A stretch of 64,000 nt of DNA from Amblyomma americanum (lineage: Eukaryota > Arthropoda > Arachnida > Ixodida > Ixodidae). Below the pieces are notes generated by a model. The model saw nothing but the letters and a program-made list of their open reading frames with translations, ran no database searches and was not told the origin of the DNA. Positions 12,300 through 22,243 of the stretch are shown here, piece by piece. Both the position numbers and the translations under genes were made by a program. The DNA is taken from the NCBI RefSeq assembly GCF_052857255.1, contig NC_135497.1, forward strand, positions 546,883,531-546,947,530, read 5' to 3'. How positions within the stretch are numbered: the first letter of the stretch is position 1; the number at the start of each line of letters is the position of its first letter.

Positions 12300-14047
12300 T
12301 CCCAAAAAAACCTTTCATTTCTGCAAGAAAAAGAAACACACACACACGGGTAGGCGGCCCTAAAGATATGTGATCTGCCCGCTTGAGTGGGTATATCTCG
12401 CATATTGTACATCTGATATTGGTCGCAAAGCCGATGTCTATTGGTAAACAAGTTTAAAACGTCCGAGGTGTTCTGAGAGATGTCCGATCCGACGAAGCAT
12501 TCGGTCAGGAAAGATATTTGAAAGCAGTTCGCAGTGTATACCGGATTATTTTTTTTCCGAATATATAGCTTTCATTGAACTATAGGAACTTTTTGGAATT
12601 ATTTTACTGACATATCTAAAAAAACCCTTCATGTCTAAAAGAAAAAGAAACACACACGGATAGGCGGCCCTATAGATATGTGATATGCCCGCTGGAGTGG
12701 GTATATGCCGCATATTGTACATCTGATATTGGTAGCAAAGCCGATGTCTATTGGTAAACAAGTTTAAAACGTCCGAGGTGTTCTGAGAGATGTCCAATCC
12801 GACGAAGCATTCGGTCAGGAAAGATCTTTGAAGGCAGTTCGCAGTGTATACCGGATGGTTTTTTTTTTCGAATATATAGCTTTCGTTGAGCTATAGGAAC
12901 TTTTTGAAATTCTTTTATTGACATATCTCAAAAAAACCCTTCATTTCTGGAAGAAAAAGAAACACACACGGGTAGTCGGCCCTATAGATATGTGATCTGC
13001 CCACTGGAGTGGGTATATCCCGCATATTGTACATCTGATATTGGTAGCAAAACCGATGTCTATTGGTAAACAAGTTTAAAACATCCGAGGTGTTCTGAGA
13101 GATGTCCAATCCGACGAAGCATTCGGTCAGGAAAGATTTTTGAAGGCAGTTCGCAATGTATACCGGATTGTTTTTTTTCCGAATATATAGCTTTCGTTGA
13201 ACTATAGGAACTTTTTGGAATTCTTTTATTGACTTATCTCAAAAAAACCCTTCATTTCTGCAAAAGAAACACACACGGGTAGGCGGCCCTATAGATATGT
13301 GATCTGCCCGCTGGAGTGGGTATATCTCGCATATTGTACATCTGATATTGGTAGCAAAGCCGATGTCTATTGGTAAAAGAGTTTAAAACGTCCGAGGTGT
13401 TCTGAGAGATCTCCAATCCGACGAAGCATTCGGTCGGGAAAGATCTTTGAAGGCAGTTCGCAGTGTATACCAGATTGTTTTTTTTCCCAATATATAGCTT
13501 TCGTTGAACTATAGGAACTTTTTGGAATTCTTTTATTGACATATCTCAAAAAAAAACTTCTTTTCTCAAAGAAAGAAACACACACGGGTAGGCGGCCCTA
13601 TAGATACGTGATCTGCCCGCTGGAGTGGGTATATCTCGCATATTGTACATCTGATATTGGTAGCAAAGCCGATGTCTATTGGTAAACAAGTTTAAAACGT
13701 CCGAGGTGTTCTGAGAGATGTCCGATCCGACGAAGCATTCGGTTAGGAAAGATCTTTGAAGGCAGTTCGCAGTGTATACCGGATTGTTTTTTTTCCGGAT
13801 ATATAGCTTTCGTTGAACTATAGGAACTTTTTGGAATTCTTTTATTGACATATCCCAAAAAAAACCTTCATTTCTGCAAGAAAAAGAAACACACACGGGT
13901 AGGCGGCCCTATAGATATGTGATCTGCCCGCTTGAGTGGGTATATCTCGCATATTGTACATCTGATATTGGTCGCAAAGCCGATGTCTATTGGTAAACAA
14001 GTTTAAAACGTCCGAGGTGTTCTGAGAGATGTCCGATCCGACGAAGC
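12300..14047. repeat. Satellite A block, full version
   Basis: Monomer starts 12452, 12762, 13074, 13381, 13690 and 14001. The block is repeated at 15091-16527 with the monomer at 13074 missing there: 12452 and 12762 map at +2791/2792, while 13381, 13690 and 14001 map at +2480/2481. Shared private variants are AACCTTTCAT and CCTAAAGATATG at the left edge, GGATTATTTTTTTTCC, CATGTCTAAAAGAAAAAG, GATATGCCCGC with ATATGCCGC, the shortened purine tract GCAAAAGAAACAC, and TGGTAAAAGAGTTTAAAAC. Together these make common descent secure. Confidence 0.85.
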
Positions 14048-15090
14048 ATTCGGTCAGGAAAGATCTTTGAAGGTAGTTCGCAGTGTATATCGGATTGTTT
14101 TTTCCGGATATATAGCTTTCGTTGAACTATAGGAACTTTTTGGAATTCTTTTATTGACATATCTAAAAAAAACCCTTCATTTCTTCAAGAAAAAGAAACA
14201 CACACGGGTAGGCGGCCCTATAGATATGTGATCTGCCCGCTGGAGTGGGTATATCTCGCATATTGTATATCTGATATTGGTCGCAAAGCCGATGTCTATT
14301 GGTAAACATGTTTAAAACGTCCGAGGTGTTCTGAGAGATGTCCTATCCGACGAAGCATTCGGTCAGGAAAGATCTTTGAAGGCAGTTTGCAGGGTATACC
14401 GGATTGTTTTTTTTCCGAATATATTGCTTTCCTTGAGCTATAGGAACTTTTTGGAATTCTTTTATTGACATATCTCAAAAAAACCCTTCATTTCTGCAAG
14501 AAAAAGAAACACACACGAGTAGGCGGCCCTATAGATATGTGATCTGCCCGCTGGAGTGGGTATATCCCGCATATTGTACATCTGATATTGGTAGCAAAGC
14601 CGATGTCTGTTGGTAAACAAGTTTAAAATGTCCGAGGTGTTCTGAGAGATGTCCAATCCGACGAAGCATTCGGTCAGGAAAGATTTTTGAAGGCAGTTCG
14701 CAGTGTATACCGGATTGTTTTTTATTTCCGAATATATAGCTTTCGTTGAACTATAGGAACTTTTTGAAATTCTTTTATTGACTTATCTCAAAAAAGCATT
14801 CTTTTCTACAAGAAAGAAACACACACGGGTAGGCGGCCCTATAGATACGTGATCTGCCCGCTGGAGTGGGTATATCTCGCATATTGTACATCTGATATTG
14901 GTAGCAAAGCCGATATCTATAGGTAAACAAGTTTAAAACGTCCGAGGTGTTCTGAGAGATGTCCGATCCGACGAAGCTTTCGGTCAGGAAAGATATTTTA
15001 AGGCAGTTCGCAGTGTATACCGGATTGTTTTTTTTCCGAATATATAGATTTCGTTGAACTATAGGAACTTTTTGGAATTCTTTTATTGAC
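14048..15090. repeat. Satellite A monomers between two block copies
   Basis: Monomers starting at 14310, 14621 and 14931 belong here. The first two resemble 10898 and 11209 (CATGTTTAAAAC, then TGTCTGTTGG with AAAATGTCC). The T run at 14719-14727 is interrupted by an A (TTTTTTATTTCC), and the poly-A near 14793 is shortened to CTCAAAAAAGCATTC, so this stretch holds more private changes than most of the array. No non-satellite sequence is visible. Confidence 0.75.
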
Positions 15091-16527
15091 ATATCCCAAA
15101 AAAACCTTTCATTTCTGCAAGAAAAAGAAACACACACACGGGTAGGCGGCCCTAAAGATATGTGATCTGCCCGCTTGAGTGGGTATATCTCGCATATTGT
15201 ACATCTGATATTGGTCGCAAAGCCGATGTCTATTGGTAAACAAGTTTAAAACGTCCGAGGTGTTCTGAGAGATGTCCGATCCGACGAAGCATTCGGTCGG
15301 GAAAGATATTTGAAAGCAGTTCGCACTGTATACCGGATTATTTTTTTTCCGAATATATAGCTTTCATTGAACTATAGGAACTTTTTGGAATTCTTTTACT
15401 GACATATCTAAAAAACCCTTCATGTCTAAAAGAAAAAGAAACACACACGGATAGGCGGCCCTATAGATATGTGATATGCCCGCTGGAGTGGGTATATGCC
15501 GCATATTGTACATCTGATATTGGTAGCAAAGCCGATGTCTATTGGTAAACAAGTTTAAAACGTCCGAGGTGTTCTGAGAGATGTCCAATCCGACGAAGCA
15601 TTCGGTCAGGAAAGATCTTTGAAGGCAGTTCGCAGTGTATACCGGATGGTTTTTTTTTCCGAATATATAGCTTTCGTTGAGCTATAGGAACTTTTTGGAA
15701 TTCTTTTATTGACATATCTCAAAAAAACCCTTCATTTCTGCAAAAGAAACACACACGGGTAGGCGGCCCTATAGATATGTGATCTGCCCGCTGGAGTGGG
15801 TATATCTCGCATATTGTACATCTGATATTGGTAGCAAAGCCGATGTCTATTGGTAAAAGAGTTTAAAACGTCCGAGGTGTTCTGAGAGATCTCCAATCCG
15901 ACGAAGCATTCGGTCGGGAAAGATCTTTGAAGGCAGTTCGCAGTGTATACCAGATTGTTTTTTTTCCCAATATATAGCTTTCGTTGAACTATAGGAACTT
16001 TTTGGAATTCTTTTATTGACATATCTCAAAAAAAAACTTCTTTTCTCAAAGAAAGAAACACACACGGGTAGGCGGCCCTATAGATACGTGATCTGCCCGC
16101 TGGAGTGGGTATATCTCGCATATTGTACATCTGATATTGGTAGCAAAGCCGATGTCTATTGGTAAACAAGTTTAAAACGTCCGAGGTGTTCTGAGAGATG
16201 TCCGATCCGACGAAGCATTCGGTCAGGAAAGATCTTTGAAGGCAGTTCGCAGTGTATACCGGATTGTTTTTTTTCCGGATATATAGCTTTCGTTGAACTA
16301 TAGGAACTTTTTGGAATTCTTTTATTGACATATCCCAAAAAAAAACCTTCATTTCTGCAAGAAAAAGAAACACACACGGGTAGGCGGCCCTATAGATATG
16401 TGATCTGCCCGCTTGAGTGGGTATATCTCGCATATTGTACATCTGATATTGGTCGCAAAGCCGATGTCTATTGGTAAACAAGTTTAAAACGTCCGAGGTG
16501 TTCTGAGAGATGTCCGATCCGACGAAA
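15091..16527. repeat. Satellite A block, version lacking one monomer
   Basis: A second copy of 12300-14047. Between monomers 15553 and 15861 the sequence passes from the GTTGAGCTATAGGAAC monomer directly into the GCAAAAGAAACAC purine tract, whereas in the other copy a complete monomer separates these markers. The join keeps the 310-bp register. Downstream of about 16527 this copy switches to the GAAACATTCGG/TCTTTAAAGGC type that begins the block matching 5011 onward. Confidence 0.85.
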
Positions 16528-19131
16528 CATTCGGTCAGGAAAGATCTTTAAAGGCAGTTCGCAGTGTATACCGGATTGTTTTTTCCGAATATATAGCTTT
16601 TGTTGAACTATAGGTACTTGTTAGAATTCTTTTATTGATGTATCTAAAAAAACCTTCATTTCTGCAAGAAAAAGAAACACACATGGGTAGGCGGCCCTAT
16701 AGATATGTGATCTGCCCGCTGGAGTGGGTATACCTCGCATATTGTACATCTGATATTGGTCGAAAAGCCGATGTCTATTGGTAAACAAGTTTAAAACGTC
16801 CGAGGTGTTCTGAGAGATGTCCAATCCGACGAAGCATTCGGTCAGGAAAAATCTTTGAAGGCAGTTCGCAGTGTATACCGGATTGTTTTTTTTCGAATAT
16901 ATAGCTTTCGTTGAACTATAGGAACTTTTTGGAATTCTTTTATTGACATATCTCAAGAAAACCCTTCATTTCTGCAAGAAAAAGAAACACACACGGGTAG
17001 GCCGCCCTATAGATATGTGATCTGCCGCTGGAATGGGTATATCTCGCATATTGTACACGTGATATTGGTCGCAAAGCCGATGTCTGTTGGTAAACAAGTT
17101 TAAAACGTCCGAGGTGTTCCGAGAGATGTCCGATCCGACGAAGCATTCGGTCAGGAAAGATATTTGAAGGCAGTTCGCAGTGTATACCGGATTGTTTTTT
17201 TTTCGAATATATAGCTTTCGTTGAACTATAGGAACTTTTTAGAATTCTTTTATTGACATATCTAAAAAACCTCTTCATTTCTGCAAGAAAAAGAAACACA
17301 CACGGGTAGGCCGCCCTATAGATATGTGATCTGCCCGCTGGAGTGGGTATATCTCGCATATTGTACATCTGATACTGGTCGCAAAGCCAATGTCTATTGG
17401 TAAACAAGTTTAAAACGTCCGAGGTGTTCCGAGAGATGTCCGATCCGACGAAGCATTCGGTCAGGAAAGATCTTTGAAGGCAGTTCGCAGTGTATACCGG
17501 ATTGTTTTTTTTTTCGAATATATAGCTTTCGTTGAACTATAGGAAGTTTTTGGAATTTTTTTATTGACATATCCCAAAAAAAACCCTTCATTTCTGCAAG
17601 AAAAAGAAACACACACACGGGTAGGCGGCCCTATAGATATGTGATCTGCCCGCTTGAGTGGGTATATCTCGCATATTGTACATCTGATATTGGTCGCAAA
17701 GCCGATGTCTATTGGTAAACAAGTTTAAAACGTCCGAGGTGTTCTGAGAGATGTCCGATCCGACGAAGCATTCGGTCAGGAAAGATATTTGAAAGCAGTT
17801 CGCAGTGAATACCGGATTGTTTTTTTCCGAATATATAGCTTTCATTGAACTATAGGAACTTTTTGGAATTCTTTTACTGACATATCTCAAAAAAACCCTT
17901 CATGTCTGCAAGAAAAAGAAACACACACGGGTAGGCGGCCCTATAGATTTGTGATCTGCCCGATCGAGTGGGTATATCCCGCATATTGTACATCTGATAT
18001 TGGTAGCAAAGCCGATGTCTATTGGTAAACAAGTTTAAAACGTCCGAGGTGTTCTGAGAGATGTCCAATCCGACGAAGCATTCGGTCAGGAAAAATCTTT
18101 GAAGGCAGTTCGCAGTGTATACCGGATTGTTTTTTTTCGAATATATAGCTTTCGTTGAACTATAGGAACTTTTTGGAATTCTTTTATTGACATATCTCAA
18201 GAAAACCCTTCATTTCTGCAAGAAGAAGAAACACACACGGGTAGGCGGCCCTATAGATACGTGATCTGCCCGCTGGAGTGGGTATATCTCGCATATTGTA
18301 CATCTGATATTGGTAGCAAAGCCGATGTCTATTGGTAAACAAGTTTAAAAACGTCCGAGGTGTTCTGAGATATGTCCGATCCGACGAAGCATTCGGTCAG
18401 AAAAGATCTTTGAAGGCAGTTCGCAGTGTATACCGGATTGTTTTTTTTTCCGAATATATAGCTTTCGTTGAACTATAGGAAGTTTTTGGAATTCTTTTAT
18501 TGACATATCCCAAAAAAAACCCTTCATTTCTGCAAGAAAAAGAAACACACACACGGGTAGGCGGCCCTATAGATATGTGATCTGCCCGCTTGAGTGGGTA
18601 TATCTCGCATATTGTACATCTGATATTGGTCGCGAAGCCGATGTCTATTGGCATACAAGTTTAAAACGTCCGAGGTGTTCTGAGAGATGTCCGATCCGAC
18701 GAAACATTCGGTCAGGAAAGATCTTTAAAGGCAGTTCGCAGTGTATACCGGATTGTTTTTTCCGAATATATAGCTTTTGTTGAACTATAGGTACTTGTTG
18801 GAATTCTTTTATTGATGTATCTAAAAAAACCTTCATTTCTGCAAGAAAAAGAAACACACATGGGTAGGCGGCCCTATAGATATGTGATCTGCCCGCTGGA
18901 GTGGGTATACCTCGCATATTGTACATCTGATATTGGTCGAAAAGCCGATGTCTATTGGTAAACAAGTTTAAAACGTCCGAGGTGTTCTGAGAGATGTCCA
19001 ATCCGACGAAGCATTCGGTCAGGAAAAATCTTTGAAGGCAGTTCGCAGTGTATACCGAATTGTTTTTTTCGAATATATAGCTTTCGTTGAACTATAGGAA
19101 CTTTTTGGAATTCTTTTATTGACATATCTCA
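16482..19131. repeat. Satellite A higher-order block, copy 3, truncated by the gap
   Basis: Monomer starts 16482, 16789, 17098, 17408, 17723 and 18033 match 5011, 5318, 5627, 5936, 6249 and 6559 (offset 11471-11474); 18659 and 18966 match 7493 and 7800 (offset 11166). The rare GATCTGCCGCTGGAATGG and ACACGTGATATTGG variants of 5550-5590 recur at 17022-17062. From 17368 to 19131 the sequence is closer still to 1-1760 (offset 17367-17370). It shares the fused monomer at 975/18343, CTGATACTGG at the left edge, a 10-T run, and TACCGAATTG near 1683 and 19053. The array stops at 19131 against the N run, mid-monomer. Confidence 0.87.
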
Positions 19132-19231
19132 NNNNNNNNNNNNNNNNNNNNNNNNNNNNNNNNNNNNNNNNNNNNNNNNNNNNNNNNNNNNNNNNNNNNN
19201 NNNNNNNNNNNNNNNNNNNNNNNNNNNNNNN
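19132..19231. other. Assembly gap, 100 N
   Basis: One hundred consecutive N separate satellite A from satellite B. A round 100 is the usual placeholder for a scaffold gap of unknown size. Neither satellite occurs on the other side, so the real junction, its distance and even the adjacency of the two arrays are not shown by this sequence. Confidence 0.99.
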
Positions 19232-19643
19232 CTGGCTTAAAAGGACGCCACGAACATCGCTGCAACTATTTGGCAGCGGTGCAGCACACGGAGCAGAGCG
19301 TGCTTTTTTCACCTTGCGTTTCACAGGTGAAGCGGCCCGACCGCTGACCAAGTGCCTGCGGTACAGCTGCATTAAGATACAGTGGCTTCGTCCTCATGCG
19401 CCGGTGAATTGGCGGGATTTTTGAAACCACGTGACATGCCCACTTAGCCTGGCTTAAAAGGACGCCACGAACATCGCTGCAACTATTTGGCAGCTGTGCA
19501 GCGCACGGAGCAGAGCGTGATTTTTTCACCTTGCGTTTCACAGGCGAAGCGCCCGACCGCTGACCTAGTGCCTGCGGTACAGCTGCATTAAGATACAGCG
19601 GCTTCGTCCTGACGCGCCGGCGAATTGGCGGGATTTTTGAAAC

Positions 19644-19651
19644 CACGTGAC
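19644..19651. other. CACGTGAC motif (one per satellite B monomer), representative site
   Basis: The 6-bp palindrome CACGTG is the canonical E-box core recognised by many bHLH and bHLH-Zip proteins. Extended as GTCACGTG on the other strand it also fits the RTCACRTG form of the budding-yeast CDEI centromere element. It is present at almost every one of about 206 phase points. Exceptions I noted are CACTTG near 39579, 40663, 45211 and 54095, CATGTG near 51928, CACGTT near 57779 and GACGTG near 61248. That a protein binds here is speculation; conservation could simply reflect young repeats. Confidence 0.3.
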
Positions 19652-19690
19652 ATGCCCACTTAGCCTGGCCTAAAAGGACGCCACGAACAT

Positions 19691-19733
19691 CGCTGCAACT
19701 ATTTGGCAGCGGTGCAGCGCACGGAGCAGAGCG
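19691..19733. repeat. Internal degenerate duplication in the B monomer, left segment
   Basis: This segment reads CGCTG, 13 bases, GCGGTGCAGCGCA, then AGCAGAGCG. A related segment at 19775-19816 in the same monomer reads CGCTG, 11 bases, GCGGTACAGCTGCA, then AAGATACAG with GCG in most monomers. The start-to-start distance is 84 bp. The GCGGT-CAGC-GCA core matches at 12 of about 14 positions when one gap is allowed. This suggests that the 217-bp unit arose partly by an old internal duplication, but the similarity is short and has not been tested against chance. Confidence 0.4.
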
Positions 19734-19774
19734 TGATTTTTTCACCTTGCGTTTCACAGGCGAAGCGGCCCGAC

Positions 19775-19816
19775 CGCTGACCAAGTGCCTGCGGTACAGC
19801 TGCATTAAGATACAGT
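19775..19816. repeat. Internal degenerate duplication in the B monomer, right segment
   Basis: Partner of 19691-19733. Some monomers elsewhere read GGCAGCTGTGCAGCG in the left segment, so that the left copy also acquires the CAGCTG found in the right copy. That could be drift or conversion between the two segments. Confidence 0.4.
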
Positions 19817-19860
19817 GGCTTCGTCCTCATGCGCCGGTGAATTGGCGGGATTTTTGAAAC

Positions 19861-21160
19861 CACGTGACATGCCCACTTAGCCTGGCTTAAAAGGACGCCA
19901 CGAACATCGCTGCAACTATTTGGCAGCGGTGCAGCGCACGGAGCAGAGCGTGATTTTTTTCACCTTGCGTTTCACAGGCGAAGCGCCCGACCGCTGACCA
20001 AGTGCCTGCGGTACAGCTGCATTAAGATACAGCGGCTTCGTCCTGATGCGCCGGTGAATTGGCGGGATTTTTGAAACCACGTGACATGCCCACTTAGCCT
20101 GGCTTAAAAGGACTCCACGAACATCGCTGCAACTATTTGGCAGCGGTGCAGCGCACGGAGCAGAGCGTGCTTTTTTCACCTTGCGTTTCACAGGCGAAGC
20201 CCCCGACCGCTGACCAAGTGCCTGCGGTACAGCTGCATTAAGATACAGCGGCTTCGTCCTGATGCGCCGGTGAATTGGCGGGATTTTTGAAACCACGTGA
20301 CATGCCCACTTAGCCTGGCTTAAAAGGACGCCACGAACATCACTGCAACTATTTGGCAGCGGTGCAGCGCACGGAGCAGAGCGTGATTTTTTTCATCTTG
20401 CGTTTCACAGGCGAAGCACCTGACCACTGACCAAGTGCCTGCGGTACAGCTGCATTAAGATACAGCGGCTTCGTCCTGATGCGCCGGTGAATTGGCGGGA
20501 TTTTTGAAACCACGTGACATGCCCACTTAGCCTGGCTTAAAAGGACGCCACGAACATCGCTGCAACTATTTGGCAGCGGTGCAGCGCACGGAGCAGAGCG
20601 TGATTTTTTTCACCTTGCGTTTCACAGGCGAAGCGCCCGACCGCTGACCAAGTGCCTGCGGTACAGCTGCATTAAGATACAGCGGCTTCGTCCTGATGCG
20701 CCGGTGAATTGGCGGGATTTTTGAAACCACGTGACATGCCCACTTAGCCTGGCTTAAAAGGACTCCACGAACATCGCTGCAACTATTTGGCAGCGGTGCA
20801 GCGCACGGAGCAGAGCGTGCTTTTTTCACCTTGCGTTTCACAGGCGAAGCCCCCGACCGCTGACCAAGTGCCTGCGGTACAGCTGCATTAAGATACAGCG
20901 GCTTCGTCCTGATGCGCCGGTGAATTGGCGGGATTTTTGAAACCACGTGACATGCCCACTTAGCCTGGCTTAAAAGGACGCCACGAACATCACTGCAACT
21001 ATTTGGCAGCGGTGCAGCGCACGGAGCAGAGCGTGATTTTTTTCATCTTGCGTTTCACAGGCGAAGCACCTGACCACTGACCAAGTGCCTGCGGTACAGC
21101 TGCATTAAGATACAGCGGCTTCGTCCTGATGCGCCGGTGAATTGGCGGGATTTTTGAAAC
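19861..21160. repeat. Satellite B 650-bp trimeric higher-order repeat, two copies
   Basis: Three monomer types alternate with lengths 217, 216 and 217 bp. Type one has GACGCCACG, T7 and GAAGCGCCCGACC. Type two has GACTCCACG, GTGC before T6, and GAAGCCCCCGACC. Type three has CATCACTGC, T7 before CATC, and GAAGCACCTGACCACTG. Units 19861-20510 and 20511-21160 look identical over all 650 bp by eye. Further copies of the same trimer lie at 23327-23976, 25927-26576, 26577-27226 and 28309-28958. This is the youngest or most strongly homogenised part of the window. Confidence 0.9.
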
Positions 21161-22243
21161 CACGTGACATGCCCACTTAGCCTGGCTTAAAAGCACGCCA
21201 CGAACATCGCTGCAACTATTTGGCAGCGGTGCAGCACACGGAGCAGAGCGTGCTTTTTTCACCTTGCGTTTCACAGGCGAAGCCCCCGACCGCTGACCAA
21301 GTGCCTGCGGTACAGCTGCATTAAGATACAGCGGCTTCGTCCTGATGCGCCGGTGAATTGGCGGGATTTTTGAAACCACGTGACATGCCCACTTAGCATG
21401 GCTTAGAAGGACGCCACGAACATCGCTGAAACTATTTGGCAGCGGTGCAGCGCAAGGAGCATAGCGTGATTTTTTTCACCTTGCGTTTCACAGGCGAAGC
21501 GCCCGACCGCTGACCAAGCGCCTGCAGTACAGCTGCATTAAGATACAGCGGATTCGTTTTGATGCACTGGTGAATTGGCGGGATTTTTGAAACCACGTGA
21601 CATGCCCACTTGGCCTGGCTTAAAAGGACGCCACGAACATCGCTGCAACTATTAGGCAGCGGTGCAGCGCACGGAGCAGAGCGTGATTTTTTCACCTTGC
21701 GTTTCACAGGCGAAGCGGCCCGACCGCTGACCAAGTGCCTGCGGTACAGCTGCATTAAGATACAGTGGCTTCGTCCTAATGCGCCGGTGAATTGGCGGGA
21801 TTTTTGAAACCACGTGACATGCCCACTTAGCCTGGCTTAAAAGGACGCCACGAACATCGCTGCAACTATTTGGCAGCTGTGCAGCGCACGGAGCAGAGCG
21901 TGATTTTTTCACCTTGCGTTTCACAGGCGAAGCGCCCGACCGCTGACCTAGTGCCTGCGGTACAGCTGCATTAAGATACAGCGGCTTCGTCCTGACGCGC
22001 CGGCGAATTGGCGGGATTTTTGAAACCACGTGACATGCCCACTTAGCCTGGCCTAAAAGGACGCCACGAACATCGCTGCAACTATTTGGCAGCGGTGCAG
22101 CGCACGGAGCAGAGCGTGATTTTTTCACCTTGCGTTTCACAGGCGAAGCGGCCCGACCGCTGACCAAGTGCCTGCGGTACAGCTGCATTAAGATACAGTG
22201 GCTTCGTCCTCATGCGCCGGTGAATTGGCGGGATTTTTGAAAC

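Larger units (their letters stand above)
1..19131. repeat. Satellite A: tandem array of ~310-bp monomers
   Basis: The stretch is an uninterrupted head-to-tail array. With GTTTAA (followed by AACGTCCGAGG in most copies) as phase marker, monomers begin at 41, 355, 665, 975, 1289, 1596, 1905, 2218, 2525, 2832, 3140, 3450, 3761, 4073 and so on to 18966. That is 61 full monomers of 307-316 bp, 40 bp of a partial at the left edge and 166 bp at the right edge. All copies have the same orientation. No transposon, gene or unrelated spacer interrupts them. Most monomers contain GAATTC (EcoRI) once. Minus-strand frames of about 60-215 codons recur in every monomer, but they break whenever a homopolymer changes length, which argues against coding. 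I do not recognise the family. A role in centromeric or other heterochromatin is inference from array form only. Confidence 0.97.
19644..19860 (+). repeat. Satellite B reference monomer (217 bp)
   Basis: A monomer cut at CACGTG. In order it shows CACGTGACATGCCC, AGCCTGGC, GGACGCCACGAACATCGCTG, TTTGGCAGCGGTGCAGCGC, GGAGCAGAGCGTGA followed by a T run, CACCTTGCGTTTCACAGGC, CGACCGCTGACCAAGTGCC, GCGGTACAGCTGCATTAAG, TTCGTCCT, GCGCCGGTGAATTGGCGGG, and a second T run before GAAAC. The two T tracts divide the unit into nearly equal spacings (about 103 and 113 bp). CAGCTG (PvuII) and CACGTG (PmlI) occur in almost every copy. Hand count gives about 55% G+C. Orientation is arbitrary. Confidence 0.9.

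Noticed and set aside
1..19131. tRNA-derived SINE or 5S rRNA gene array
   Set aside because: I find no A-box and B-box pair, no cloverleaf and no 5S-like internal control region in the monomer.
19836..19850. Hairpin CGCC-GGTGAATT-GGCG in satellite B
   Set aside because: It has a 4-bp stem with no extension and variants that break it (GGAGAATTAGCG) are common, so there is no support for structure.
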